A DNA stretch of 64,000 bases from Clostridium weizhouense. GTDB lineage: Bacteria; Bacillota; Clostridia; Clostridiales; Clostridiaceae. The notes under the pieces are model-generated. The model saw only the letters and a list, made by a program, of their open reading frames with translations, had not been told where the DNA came from and searched no databases. This document shows, one piece after another, positions 38,501 through 45,411 of the stretch (positions are counted from its first letter, which is position 1; each line of letters starts with the position of its first letter). The translations under genes were made by a program, and so were the position numbers. The DNA lies in the NCBI RefSeq assembly GCF_019431045.1, contig NZ_JAHXPT010000003.1, positions 248,001-312,000 on the forward strand, in the 5' to 3' direction.

Positions 38501-38584
38501 TTTATCTTGTTTAATTAAATCTTCTTTCGGTTTCAAGAAAGAAAAAACTGTTTTTAAAAAGTTATTTTCTTTAGAGTTTGACAT
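35567..38584 (-). CDS. Large helical-repeat protein, first gene of the reverse-transcriptase operon
   Basis: The 1005-residue protein is cytoplasmic, with no signal peptide or membrane helix. The first about 170 residues form a mixed alpha/beta region with the aromatic stretch YSWYWNRDENYVV. The rest is almost wholly helical, rich in Leu, Ile, Lys and Asn, and resembles HEAT/ARM-like solenoids. One stretch, EEQKKLHGMIIDSPVNKVYLFG, recalls the repeat regions of large SWIM/MolR-associated proteins. No nuclease, ATPase or protease motif is visible. It lies first in the operon, with GGTGG upstream of the ATG. The function is unknown. A scaffold or sensing subunit for the retron-like complex is an inference. 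Confidence 0.65.
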   Translation of the reverse strand: MSNSKENNFLKTVFSFLKPKEDLIKQDKLNDNEKSINCLIGNNNLQTKTWKKEYNPLRTIVLWGWDSDNNPSFLILYGKHEFKSTESDGESINNILEDEVKYTSYAFFKGSEGHLPSFQAVRIIEEDGYYNRNKDEEFPKMYYKTGIKYSWYWNRDENYVVKEFKNLEEENKIILDYFTEITYEECVEKIEALNINFSGFKLAKHPNEILKLDTEYYKYYSNIYNMLSHKNLYMRKKNLKQLIESNPPKEIYDLILNVGSTEVISGLFLELAKQNNALLIEEARNIILSDINWAAESYNKGVKRCIDIYINSLNKELRENRENLIREHLHEMDLHLIHINGKDIPKNKILEGAKYRKYAAQELLREYYGRYDYEKGEWVENRAPQRYKKGLYTDGVMLNTITLKNTIEEAEAYGLADVIGKIAYYLDAPRLTYYFKGNGKSKELKYFKRYVRRIIDSYAKNDPKKFIEAMKSLLTSYTKYDYVCKFKGNFQFNDFIKHYLYYDFKEKPPVGWDNWYARHEWMSNDQLIKLQGRYEFMKEIWDNHLEDVLYIAVNSNIDHVFKACYYILKDSEKTNELINNMCYKELIDLTQVSYEPLGNMFKEILTDKINKINKFDSRLMIDLINSNSEFINDLAMSFFKRTNGLFKSSDILDLMFLDDLDKWISLFKNNLLSLDRNGYSNFIKSIIDNSDKFKQHNINLSKDIKDILSLSTNKVENILFNEKVDLILYVISSIFEKSNMPEWIELFIEEVIFSISYEELENLLKEINIESKQKAISMRNRQVISILEAIKNNKLLSDAQFISILESGTSQMIKIVFEIIMENSEELSKRFSTLLIMFESDVTILNKKAEEIFESMEKEEQKKLHGMIIDSPVNKVYLFGLRKLDEIYGDLFPKEFIIQMLEHTSSDVKAYISNKTNEILNNLGNGDEKLFMYYIKTLIFLPNRISKSKNNIYEAIPKFAVKHKNKLKELEEILLDIGGSNIIIDSERALVALAQIRKGDMSLEG

Positions 38585-39032
38585 AACAGTAAAACCACCT
38601 TACTCTTTTAATATTGTAAAAAAAGTTCTTAATATCAAATGAATTTTTATTTCATCTAAAATTCAGAAATCGTTATCCGTAAACATTCATATACCAATTC
38701 CAAATTCAAATAAATATATTATAAACATTATCGAACATTTTTTATTAATGTGATATTATAATTTATTATAAAATATTTTCTCCTTATAGTTCTTTATACA
38801 TTATTCTATCATATTTTTGTTTAATTTTGAACTTTTTTGTCTAATTTAGTTATTAATGGTTTTATATACTCTTTCAAAATATTATTTGTAATTGCATCAT
38901 TTGAATTAATAATTAAGAAATGATTAAACTTTATAATATATAGAATTCAAATATTATAAAAAATTAATAAACTAAGTATATTGTTACGGTCTTAAATATT
39001 AAAACTATTTATAATATAAAAAAATGCAAAAA
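38585..39032. other. Leader region between the candidate retron RNA and the operon
   Basis: About 450 very AT-rich bases have no reading frame with a ribosome binding site. On the minus strand it begins with a T-rich tract right after the candidate RNA. It may be the untranslated leader joining RNA and operon, or it may hold a separate promoter. Confidence 0.4.
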
Positions 39033-39222
39033 AATAAGACTTTTACATGAATGATAATAAACAAAACACACTTAAGAAATATATTAATACTTCTTGGTGT
39101 TTTCTCTATTATATAACCATGTAAAAATCTTGCTAAAGATTCTCACTATATGTCACTATTATATAATTCAAATTATATAATTCAATATGCTAAATATTAT
39201 TAGCATTATGTGTTTCTTACTT
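39033..39222 (-). ncRNA. Candidate msr-msd (retron) RNA upstream of the reverse-transcriptase operon
   Basis: Read on the minus strand, a closing stem pairs AGTAAG (39216-39221) with CTTATT (39033-39038) and ACAT with ATGT. Three small hairpins follow: ATGCTAA/TTAGCAT (39087 region, arms at 39187-39193 and 39200-39206), TTATATAATT/AATTATATAA (39159-39180) and AATCTT/AAGATT (39126-39141). Last comes one long hairpin (39054-39112) with stems ATAATA/TATTAT, AAAACAC/GTGTTTT and AAGAA/TTCTT, 18 pairs in all. This order of short hairpins and then a long one within a terminal repeat is the plan of retron RNAs. A promoter starts transcription exactly at the closing stem. The pairings are my manual folding. 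Confidence 0.6.
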
Positions 39223-39229
39223 CTCCTTT

Positions 39230-39258
39230 ATCTTACTATATATTACATAATATTGCAA
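39230..39258 (-). promoter_or_regulatory. Promoter of the candidate retron RNA
   Basis: On the minus strand TTGCAA and TAAGAT are separated by 17 bases. The predicted start (about 39223) coincides with the 5' base of the RNA closing stem. Confidence 0.65.
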
Positions 39259-39407
39259 CATATTTTGCGAATTTTTTTAAACTTTTATTATAAATTAGTA
39301 CAATGATTATGATTAATATTACTCTAAACCTACATTTGTTAAAACTACATTTAATATCTTATTGATTAAAATCTTTTAAGACGTTATAATATAAAACATA
39401 AACAGTA

Positions 39408-39430
39408 TTGATATTGAGTATCAATTGACA
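39408..39430 (+). promoter_or_regulatory. Fur/Zur-like box next to a -35 element upstream of the zinc transporter
   Basis: TTGATATTGAGTATCAA (39408-39424) is a 7-1-7 inverted repeat differing at one position per arm from the Fur core TGATAAT-N-ATTATCA. TTGACA follows directly (39425-39430). A metal-responsive repressor bound here would block transcription. Confidence 0.55.
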
Positions 39431-39485
39431 TAATATGAAATTAATTATTTTAACATTATATTATCTTTACAAAGGAGGAATTATA

Positions 39486-40289
39486 TTGAATAATATTCTA
39501 TTTGCTTTTTCATTAACTCTTTTTTCTGGATTGTGTACAGGCATAGGAAGTGCTTTTGCTTTTTTTGCTAAAAAAACTAATACAAAATTTCTTTCTATAA
39601 GTCTTGGTTTTTCAGCTGGTGTTATGATTTATGTATCAATGATCGAAATATTTTTTAAAGCTAAAGATGCTCTTACATCTGAATTTGGACTAAAGATAGG
39701 TTCTTGGCTTACAGTAATATCGTTTTTCTCTGGAATGCTTATTATTGCACTTATTGATAAAGTTATTCCAGTTGGAGAAAATCCACATGATATATATAAG
39801 GTTGAAGATTTGAGTTCAAATAAAGTTAATTCAAACAATAAACTTTTGAGAACAGGAATATTTACTGCAATAGCTATTGCAATTCATAATTTTCCTGAGG
39901 GATTAGCAACATTTATTTCTGGCCTTCAAGCTCCATCTATAGCAATACCAATAGCCATAGCAATTGCAATTCATAATATACCTGAAGGCATAGCAGTATC
40001 AGTTCCTGTTTATTATGCTACTGGTGATAAGAAAAAAGCTTTTGTATACTCATTCCTTTCTGGTCTATCTGAGCCATTAGGAGCCATTATAGGATATTTA
40101 ATTCTAATGCCTTTTATTAACAATACCGCATTAGGTATTATTTTTGGAGCAGTAGCTGGAATAATGGTTTTTATATCACTTGATGAACTTCTTCCTTCCG
40201 CTAGAGAATATGGAGAACATCATCTTTCAATATATGGCTTAGTAGGTGGTATGATTGTAATGGCAGTTAGCTTATTATTATTTTTGTAA
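39486..40289 (+). CDS. zupT: ZIP-family zinc/metal transporter
   Basis: This membrane importer for zinc and other divalent cations has 267 residues from the TTG at 39486, which has AAAGGAGG 7 bases upstream. An ATG at 39435 lacks a ribosome binding site. Eight membrane helices are predicted. The metal-binding motifs HNFPEGLA and HNIPEGIA in helices 4 and 5 are the family hallmark. Each contains His, Asn and Glu ligands. A Fur/Zur-like box lies just upstream, so metal-dependent repression is likely. It converges on the purine permease with a shared terminator. Confidence 0.93.
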   Translation: MNNILFAFSLTLFSGLCTGIGSAFAFFAKKTNTKFLSISLGFSAGVMIYVSMIEIFFKAKDALTSEFGLKIGSWLTVISFFSGMLIIALIDKVIPVGENPHDIYKVEDLSSNKVNSNNKLLRTGIFTAIAIAIHNFPEGLATFISGLQAPSIAIPIAIAIAIHNIPEGIAVSVPVYYATGDKKKAFVYSFLSGLSEPLGAIIGYLILMPFINNTALGIIFGAVAGIMVFISLDELLPSAREYGEHHLSIYGLVGGMIVMAVSLLLFL

Positions 40290-40395
40290 TATATTAAAGC
40301 TTATATCACTTTTAATTTAAACACATGAAATAGAATAATAGTTCAAAAACATATTATATATTCAGTTAATAAAATAATCAGTTAATATATATTAT

Positions 40396-40440
40396 AAAAA
40401 AACTTTCTCTTAACTAAAGCAAGTTAAGAGAAAGTTTTTT
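40396..40440. terminator. Bidirectional terminator
   Basis: A 19-bp perfect stem (AAAAAACTTTCTCTTAACT and its complement) has a 7-base loop, between converging zupT and the purine permease. Confidence 0.88.
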
Positions 40441-40478
40441 AACTTAGATATTTATTTTTAATATTATAATCTATATTT

Positions 40479-41801
40479 TTATATTAAGAATTTTAATAAG
40501 AATACTAATCCTACTATTACTGTAGTTATACTAATATCTTTTATTTTTCCTGTAAACACTTTTAATAGTATATATGAAACAACTCCAAATACAATACCAT
40601 CTGATATACTATAAGATAATGGCATCATAATTATAGTTAAAAATGCTGGAATAGCTTCTGTAAAATCTGAAATATTTATTTCTTTTATTGGTTCTATCAT
40701 AAATAATCCAACTAATACTAATGCAGAACAAGTTACTGCTGGAGTAATTGATGCAAATACAGGTGCAAAGAATAATGCTAATCCAAACATTATCGCTGTT
40801 GATACCGCTGTTAATCCTGTTCTACCGCCTTCTGCAACTCCTGATGCACTTTCAACAAATGTACTCACTGTGCTTGTACCAACACACGCCCCAAAAGTAG
40901 TTCCTATAGCATCTGCTAAAAGAGCTTTCTTTATATTTGGAACCTTTCCATTCTCATCTAACATCTTTGCCTTAGTTGTAACTCCAACTAAAGTTCCTAT
41001 AGTATCAAACATATCCATAAATAATAGTGTAAATAATACAATAAGCATATCTACAGATAATATATTATGCCACTCAAATTTAAATAAAACTCCACTAATT
41101 GATGGTGGTACACTTATAATGCTAGTTGGAAGTGGTGTAATACCTAAAGGAATACCTATTATAGCAGTTATAATCATGCCTATAAATAATGCACCCTTTA
41201 TATTTATAGCTAAAAGAATACCTGTAATTATAATTCCAACAATTGCAAGCAAAGCTGTTCCACTTGTTATATTTCCAAGTGCTAAAATTGTTGAATTATC
41301 TTTTGGATGCACTATAACTCCAGCACCTTCAAGTCCTATTAAAGCAATAAGTAAGCCAATCCCTACTGAAATCGCTTTTTTAATATTTTCAGGTATTGAA
41401 TCAACAATAGCTTCACGTACATTAAATAAAGTTAATAGAATAAATATAATACCTTCTAAAAGTACTGCTGTTAAAGCAAATTGATATGAATATCCCATTC
41501 CAATAACTATTGTAAATGCAAAAAATGCATTTAGTCCCATACCTGGTGCTTGAGCAAATGGTAGTTTAGCATACAAACCCATAACTAATGTTGCAACTAC
41601 TGCTGATAAAGCTGTTGCTGTAAACACTGCCCCCTGATCCATACCTGCAGCTGATAATATAGATGGATTTACTATTAATATGTAAGCCATAGTCATAAAA
41701 GTAGTTAATCCCGCAATAGCTTCTGTTTTAACATTAGTATTGTTTTTAGTAAGTCCGAAATATTTATCTAATATTCCGTCCTTTTCAAATAGTTTTTTCA
41801 T
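40479..41801 (-). CDS. Guanine/hypoxanthine permease (NCS2, AzgA type)
   Basis: The 440-residue protein has 12-14 membrane helices. It starts DKYFGLTKNNTNVKTEAIAG, the opening of the PbuG/PbuO/AzgA purine permease group. The motif APGMGLNAFFAFT and LFMDMFDTIGTLVGV match the substrate-binding helices of that group. It imports hypoxanthine, guanine or adenine by proton symport. Two inverted PurR-type boxes lie about 130 bases upstream, and no purine riboswitch is evident. The gene is monocistronic. The exact base transported cannot be read from the sequence. Confidence 0.92.
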   Translation of the reverse strand: MKKLFEKDGILDKYFGLTKNNTNVKTEAIAGLTTFMTMAYILIVNPSILSAAGMDQGAVFTATALSAVVATLVMGLYAKLPFAQAPGMGLNAFFAFTIVIGMGYSYQFALTAVLLEGIIFILLTLFNVREAIVDSIPENIKKAISVGIGLLIALIGLEGAGVIVHPKDNSTILALGNITSGTALLAIVGIIITGILLAINIKGALFIGMIITAIIGIPLGITPLPTSIISVPPSISGVLFKFEWHNILSVDMLIVLFTLLFMDMFDTIGTLVGVTTKAKMLDENGKVPNIKKALLADAIGTTFGACVGTSTVSTFVESASGVAEGGRTGLTAVSTAIMFGLALFFAPVFASITPAVTCSALVLVGLFMIEPIKEINISDFTEAIPAFLTIIMMPLSYSISDGIVFGVVSYILLKVFTGKIKDISITTVIVGLVFLLKFLI

Positions 41802-41927
41802 TAAATCACTCTTTCGTAAATCATTTTTCTACCTGAACTATAATACGTCATCTTTTGATATATTGCAATAGTTTAGGTGGATTTTTACGTTATTTTAGAG
41901 TTATTTTTCGTATTTTTAGATTTTTAA

Positions 41928-41963
41928 CGAACAATTCAAGGTTTTGTTTTGATTAATAGTTCG
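41928..41963 (-). promoter_or_regulatory. Pair of inverted PurR boxes
   Basis: CGAACAAT (41928-41935) and its near-inverse ATAGTTCG (41956-41963) are separated by 20 bases. Inverted CGAAC boxes like these bind PurR in Bacillus-type purine genes. They lie upstream of the purine permease. The remaining bases of 41802-42159 show no gene. Confidence 0.6.
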
Positions 41964-42078
41964 TGTTTTATATGTGAAATGTAATAATTTGATTATAAAA
42001 TATATATTTAACAATTTTAAAAAAAATCAAGTAACATTCCTATTTTAAACATAATATATATTAGTAAACAAAAGATAA

Positions 42079-42137
42079 AAAGTATTAGAATTATAATAAA
42101 ATTGTATCTTACAAATTTTATTATAGTCTAATACTTT
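42079..42137 (-). terminator. Terminator downstream of the 74-residue protein gene
   Basis: AAAGTATTAGA and TATAATAAAATT pair with 42114-42137 in a stem of about 23 bp with one mismatch. The minus strand continues TTTTTATC. Confidence 0.75.
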
Positions 42138-42159
42138 AAATTAAATATAATATATTGCA

Positions 42160-42384
42160 TTATATTATATAATTATTTAATTTTAACTCTTCTATTAACG
42201 AATTAAAATGTGAGCTCTCTTCTCCTTCATCATACTGATTACAGACTTTCTCTCTAACTTCATTTAATTCACATCTACTCTTTTTTTGTTTCATATACAG
42301 ATAAAAATTTAATACATCTTGTAATAATTTTTCATCTTGTTCTTTTGATAATATGTTTGTTATTTTCTCAGTTGATATATTCAT
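42160..42384 (-). CDS. Hypothetical 74-residue protein
   Basis: A GAGGTGAC ribosome binding site precedes the ATG, and a strong terminator follows the stop, so the gene looks genuine. The product starts MNISTEKITNILSKEQDEKL and is soluble, charged and helical, with two cysteines (SRCELNEVREKVCNQY) but no metal-binding motif. It lies 85 bases after the membrane protein gene on the same strand and may be co-transcribed. The family is not recognised. Confidence 0.65.
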   Translation of the reverse strand: MNISTEKITNILSKEQDEKLLQDVLNFYLYMKQKKSRCELNEVREKVCNQYDEGEESSHFNSLIEELKLNNYII

Positions 42385-42469
42385 TGTGTCACCTCTACAT
42401 TATTTTATAATTAAGAACTTTTTATTAAGTTAATATTTAAATCAATCTATAGATTAATTCTTCTTGCTC

Positions 42470-43432
42470 TTAATTTAATAAATATTTATCTAATGTTGCC
42501 TTTTGTTTATCTCTAAAATTTGATACTTTATCTATGACAAAATTAAATAATACTATAAAAATACTTGTTAATTTAAAGAAATTAATTAACATATATAAAA
42601 TGCCTGTCTGTGTAAATATTAACGTAATTCTAGATTTTGTTAATGAGTACATAAATCTATTAAGTATAGTATAACTATCTTGAATTATGAAATATAAAAC
42701 TACATATTTTATTGAATTAATTAATATATCAAGATATATAAACAAATCTATATTTTTATATTTTGTTTCAATTATACTTATTAACATTATATAAACTATT
42801 CCTATGTTTATAGTTTTTTTAGAACACGAAATATACGATCCATATTTCTTAAATTTAGTTATAATAATATACTTCTTAATTGAAAAATCATTAAGTAATT
42901 TAAACTTATTTGCTATCATTATGCTCAAAAAATATGTTATAAACATTGTTCCAATTGGCAATGAAGCAATTAAAAAATAATATAAATTTTTCTTTCCATA
43001 GTCACTTAAAAAAGTCACATATATCAAATAATTTTGACACTCTTTTATAAAGCTATATCCTATTAATGTTGAAAAATTTATGTCTATAATAATCATTATA
43101 AAACATGAAAAAATTGATCCATAAAATAAATCATCAAAAATACTTTGATTTCTTAAAATAAGAATTCCACATGAAAGTCCTAATATAATGCCTTGACTCA
43201 TACAAACAGCTGAAGCCATATCACCTAACGTGATTATTACTAATAAAAGAGATGTTAAGCCTGAAAGAAATGTATATTTCAAACCACATCTTAAATATAT
43301 TAATGTAATAATAACAGGAACTCCTATATCTAAATATCCTACATAACTAAATCCTGTTTCTATTGCAAGAAGACTTATTATTACAAAAACTGCTGAAAAC
43401 ATTGCAGCTTCTGTCATTTTCTTAATTTCCAA
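42470..43432 (-). CDS. DUF2232/YybS-like integral membrane protein
   Basis: The 320-residue protein has about eight to nine hydrophobic helices. The N-terminal half starts MTEAAMFSAVFVIISLLAIE and contains LIYLRCGLKYTFLSGLTSLLLV, a pattern typical of YybS/DUF2232 proteins. It resembles the S components of ECF vitamin transporters. The C-terminal half contains FNFVIDKVSNFRDKQKATLD. The start is TTG with GGTGAT upstream. There is no ATPase gene nearby. Its function is unknown. A role in uptake is possible, and its position between a Fur regulator and the siderophore locus may be chance. Confidence 0.6.
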   Translation of the reverse strand: MEIKKMTEAAMFSAVFVIISLLAIETGFSYVGYLDIGVPVIITLIYLRCGLKYTFLSGLTSLLLVIITLGDMASAVCMSQGIILGLSCGILILRNQSIFDDLFYGSIFSCFIMIIIDINFSTLIGYSFIKECQNYLIYVTFLSDYGKKNLYYFLIASLPIGTMFITYFLSIMIANKFKLLNDFSIKKYIIITKFKKYGSYISCSKKTINIGIVYIMLISIIETKYKNIDLFIYLDILINSIKYVVLYFIIQDSYTILNRFMYSLTKSRITLIFTQTGILYMLINFFKLTSIFIVLFNFVIDKVSNFRDKQKATLDKYLLN

Positions 43433-43534
43433 AAGTACATCACCACATTCTTTGTTGTCATCTAAAAGTTAATAGTGTAATTTTACCTTTAAGTTATGTT
43501 TAAATCAAGATTTCTATTCTCTTTCTTAAAATAA

Positions 43535-43584
43535 AAACTACTTTTTATAACTCTGTTTAAAAATAAGTTCATAAAAAGTAGTTT
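43535..43584 (-). terminator. Terminator of the Fur-family gene
   Basis: AAACTACTTTTTAT and its complement plus an inner AACT/AGTT pair form the stem. The minus strand continues TTTTATTTT. Confidence 0.78.
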
Positions 43585-43659
43585 AAATATTTTATATTAT
43601 TTTTTCAATTAATAATTAAAGAATTATTCTTATAAAAAAGTCTATCATCTGAAAATTTA

Positions 43660-44163
43660 CTAATCCTTACATTTTTTATTTGCTTTACATTTATCGCACA
43701 AACCAATTAACATAATATTTACATCATTTACTTCTACATTACTCTCTTTTTCAACTTTTTTATTTAATTTAATAAATTCTAAATTTAAATTTCTATCATC
43801 AATATCTATTACATCATTGCATTTTGAGCATTTAAAATGAATGTGCAAGGGCTTTTTACTAAAAATTTTCATTTCATAATAACTTATATTATTAGTGTTA
43901 ATTTCTTTTATTATGTTTAATTCATTAAACAGTTTTAAACTTCTATATACTGTTGCAATCCCAACATTATTTTTCTTAATTCTTTCATAAATTTCTTTTA
44001 CAGATAAATGAGTATTAGAATTTATTATTTCTAAAAGAATCAACTGTTTTTGTATAGTAAACTTATATCCTTTTTTCTTAAATAGTTTTTTGTAAAAACT
44101 CAAATCTTTATCCATTAAATCATTCCCATTAATCAAAATATTCATAATAGCCTTCATAATCAT
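43660..44163 (-). CDS. Fur-family metal-responsive repressor
   Basis: A winged-helix domain (GYKFTIQKQLILLEII to GIATVYRSLKLFNELNIIKE) is followed by a dimerisation/metal-binding domain. It carries HIHFKCSKCNDVID and a C-terminal CDKCKANKKC, so both structural Cys pairs are present. The annotated start gives 167 residues. A later ATG at 44115 (MDKDLSFYKKLF, 151 residues) has a GGGA upstream and fits the family length better. Whether it senses iron, zinc or peroxide cannot be told. Iron would fit the adjacent siderophore operon. It follows the aldolase-like gene by 55 bases, probably in one transcript. Confidence 0.88.
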   Translation of the reverse strand: MIMKAIMNILINGNDLMDKDLSFYKKLFKKKGYKFTIQKQLILLEIINSNTHLSVKEIYERIKKNNVGIATVYRSLKLFNELNIIKEINTNNISYYEMKIFSKKPLHIHFKCSKCNDVIDIDDRNLNLEFIKLNKKVEKESNVEVNDVNIMLIGLCDKCKANKKCKD

Positions 44164-44218
44164 ATTAAATAAAAACTCTATCTGCTGATTTTAACTTATC
44201 CTATTTAAAGATTTACAT

Positions 44219-45184
44219 TTAATATTTTTTTACTCCATCAAAAAATTCCAAATACTTTTTAACATGATTTTCATCTTTTAAGAAATCTATAGCACATTTT
44301 GGATGAATATTATATTGTCCTGTTAACATATAAGAAATATCTTGTCCCCATTTAATTTTCTCCTTAAGAGGCAATATATTGTCCTGAATACATTGTATTA
44401 CTGGTCTGATTGAATACTTTTGTGAATTTAAATAACCTAGCATCAGTTCCATATAACAATTTCCAGCGCCTCTTCCTAAACCATACATTGTCGCATCTAC
44501 GAAAGTTGCGCCATTTTTTAAAGCTTCTATACTATTAGCATAAGCCATTTGCCTATTGTTATGAGCATGAATTCCTAGTTTTATACCACTACTTTTAATA
44601 TATTTAAGATATTTATTTGTTAAATCTTTTATATCATCTGTATATAATGCCCCAAAACTATCAACAATATATACAACATTCACTTTTGACTTAGATATCT
44701 TCTCTAATGCATTATTTAATTCTCTCTCTTTAAGTAAAGAAACTGCCATAAGATTTAAAGAGGTTTCATAACCTTTGTCTGAAATATTTTTTATAATTTC
44801 ACATGCTTCTTCAATTTGATGTATATAAGCTGCTACCCTTATCATATCAATTATACTTTTATTTTTAGGGAGAAGTTCATTAAAATTTGTTCTTCCCACA
44901 TCTGCCATAATAGATAACTTTGTACCTGATTTAGATTCTCCCACAACATTTCTAATATCTTCTTCTTTGCAAAACTTCCATTTTCCAAATTCTTTATATG
45001 AAAAATATTCCTCAGAAGCTTTATAACCAATTTCCATATAATCAATTTTTGCTTCTCTACAAGAAGAATACACATTTTTAACTAGTTCATCCTTAAAATA
45101 AAAATTATTAACCAATCCCCCATCTCTAATAGTGCAATCAATAACCTTTACTTCTTCATTATAATCTTTTTCTATTTTAAACAC
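44219..45184 (-). CDS. HMG-CoA-lyase-like aldolase (TIM barrel)
   Basis: The 321-residue protein belongs to the HMGL/DRE-TIM group. It has VIDCTIRDGGLVNNFYF at the start (metal-binding Asp and Arg), EIGYK, then GIHAHNNRQMAYANS (metal-binding His-x-His) and DATMYGLGRGAGNCYMELML. The fold is that of 4-hydroxy-2-oxovalerate aldolase and homocitrate/isopropylmalate synthases, which handle pyruvate-type enolates. Length and lack of extra domains fit the stand-alone aldolase-catalytic-domain proteins. It lies between Fur and the siderophore operon, with 227 bases before the latter. A role in supplying or modifying a siderophore building block is only inferred. Confidence 0.8.
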   Translation of the reverse strand: MFKIEKDYNEEVKVIDCTIRDGGLVNNFYFKDELVKNVYSSCREAKIDYMEIGYKASEEYFSYKEFGKWKFCKEEDIRNVVGESKSGTKLSIMADVGRTNFNELLPKNKSIIDMIRVAAYIHQIEEACEIIKNISDKGYETSLNLMAVSLLKERELNNALEKISKSKVNVVYIVDSFGALYTDDIKDLTNKYLKYIKSSGIKLGIHAHNNRQMAYANSIEALKNGATFVDATMYGLGRGAGNCYMELMLGYLNSQKYSIRPVIQCIQDNILPLKEKIKWGQDISYMLTGQYNIHPKCAIDFLKDENHVKKYLEFFDGVKKY

Positions 45185-45411
45185 TCCTTTAATGTTATAG
45201 TCGTATCAAGTGTTTGTAAAATACCGCAGATCACATAAATGTAAAATATTTTTGTCACAAAATATTAAAAATACATGTACAAATCCTTCGTCTTAACGAA
45301 TATTTTATATCTTCTAAAAAGAATCTGAGTGCATACTCTACTACAACACGCGAAACTAAGAAATGGGACACAATTTATAAAGCCAAAATTGCTGTTAAAT
45401 TTAATTATTCT

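Noticed and set aside
40870..41484. 204-residue plus-strand frame inside the purine permease
   Set aside because: It is the antisense shadow of a membrane protein, rich in Ile and Pro, with no ribosome binding site.
41802..42159. Possible purine riboswitch upstream of the permease
   Set aside because: No three-way-junction core with the conserved loop sequences was found. PurR-type boxes explain the site better.
44851..45075. Overlapping minus-strand frame inside the aldolase-like gene
   Set aside because: It is a shifted frame of a clearly conserved gene with no ribosome binding site of its own.
45185..45411. Possible riboswitch or T-box before the aldolase-like gene
   Set aside because: No T-box signature and no terminator/antiterminator pair are visible; it is ordinary AT-rich upstream sequence.
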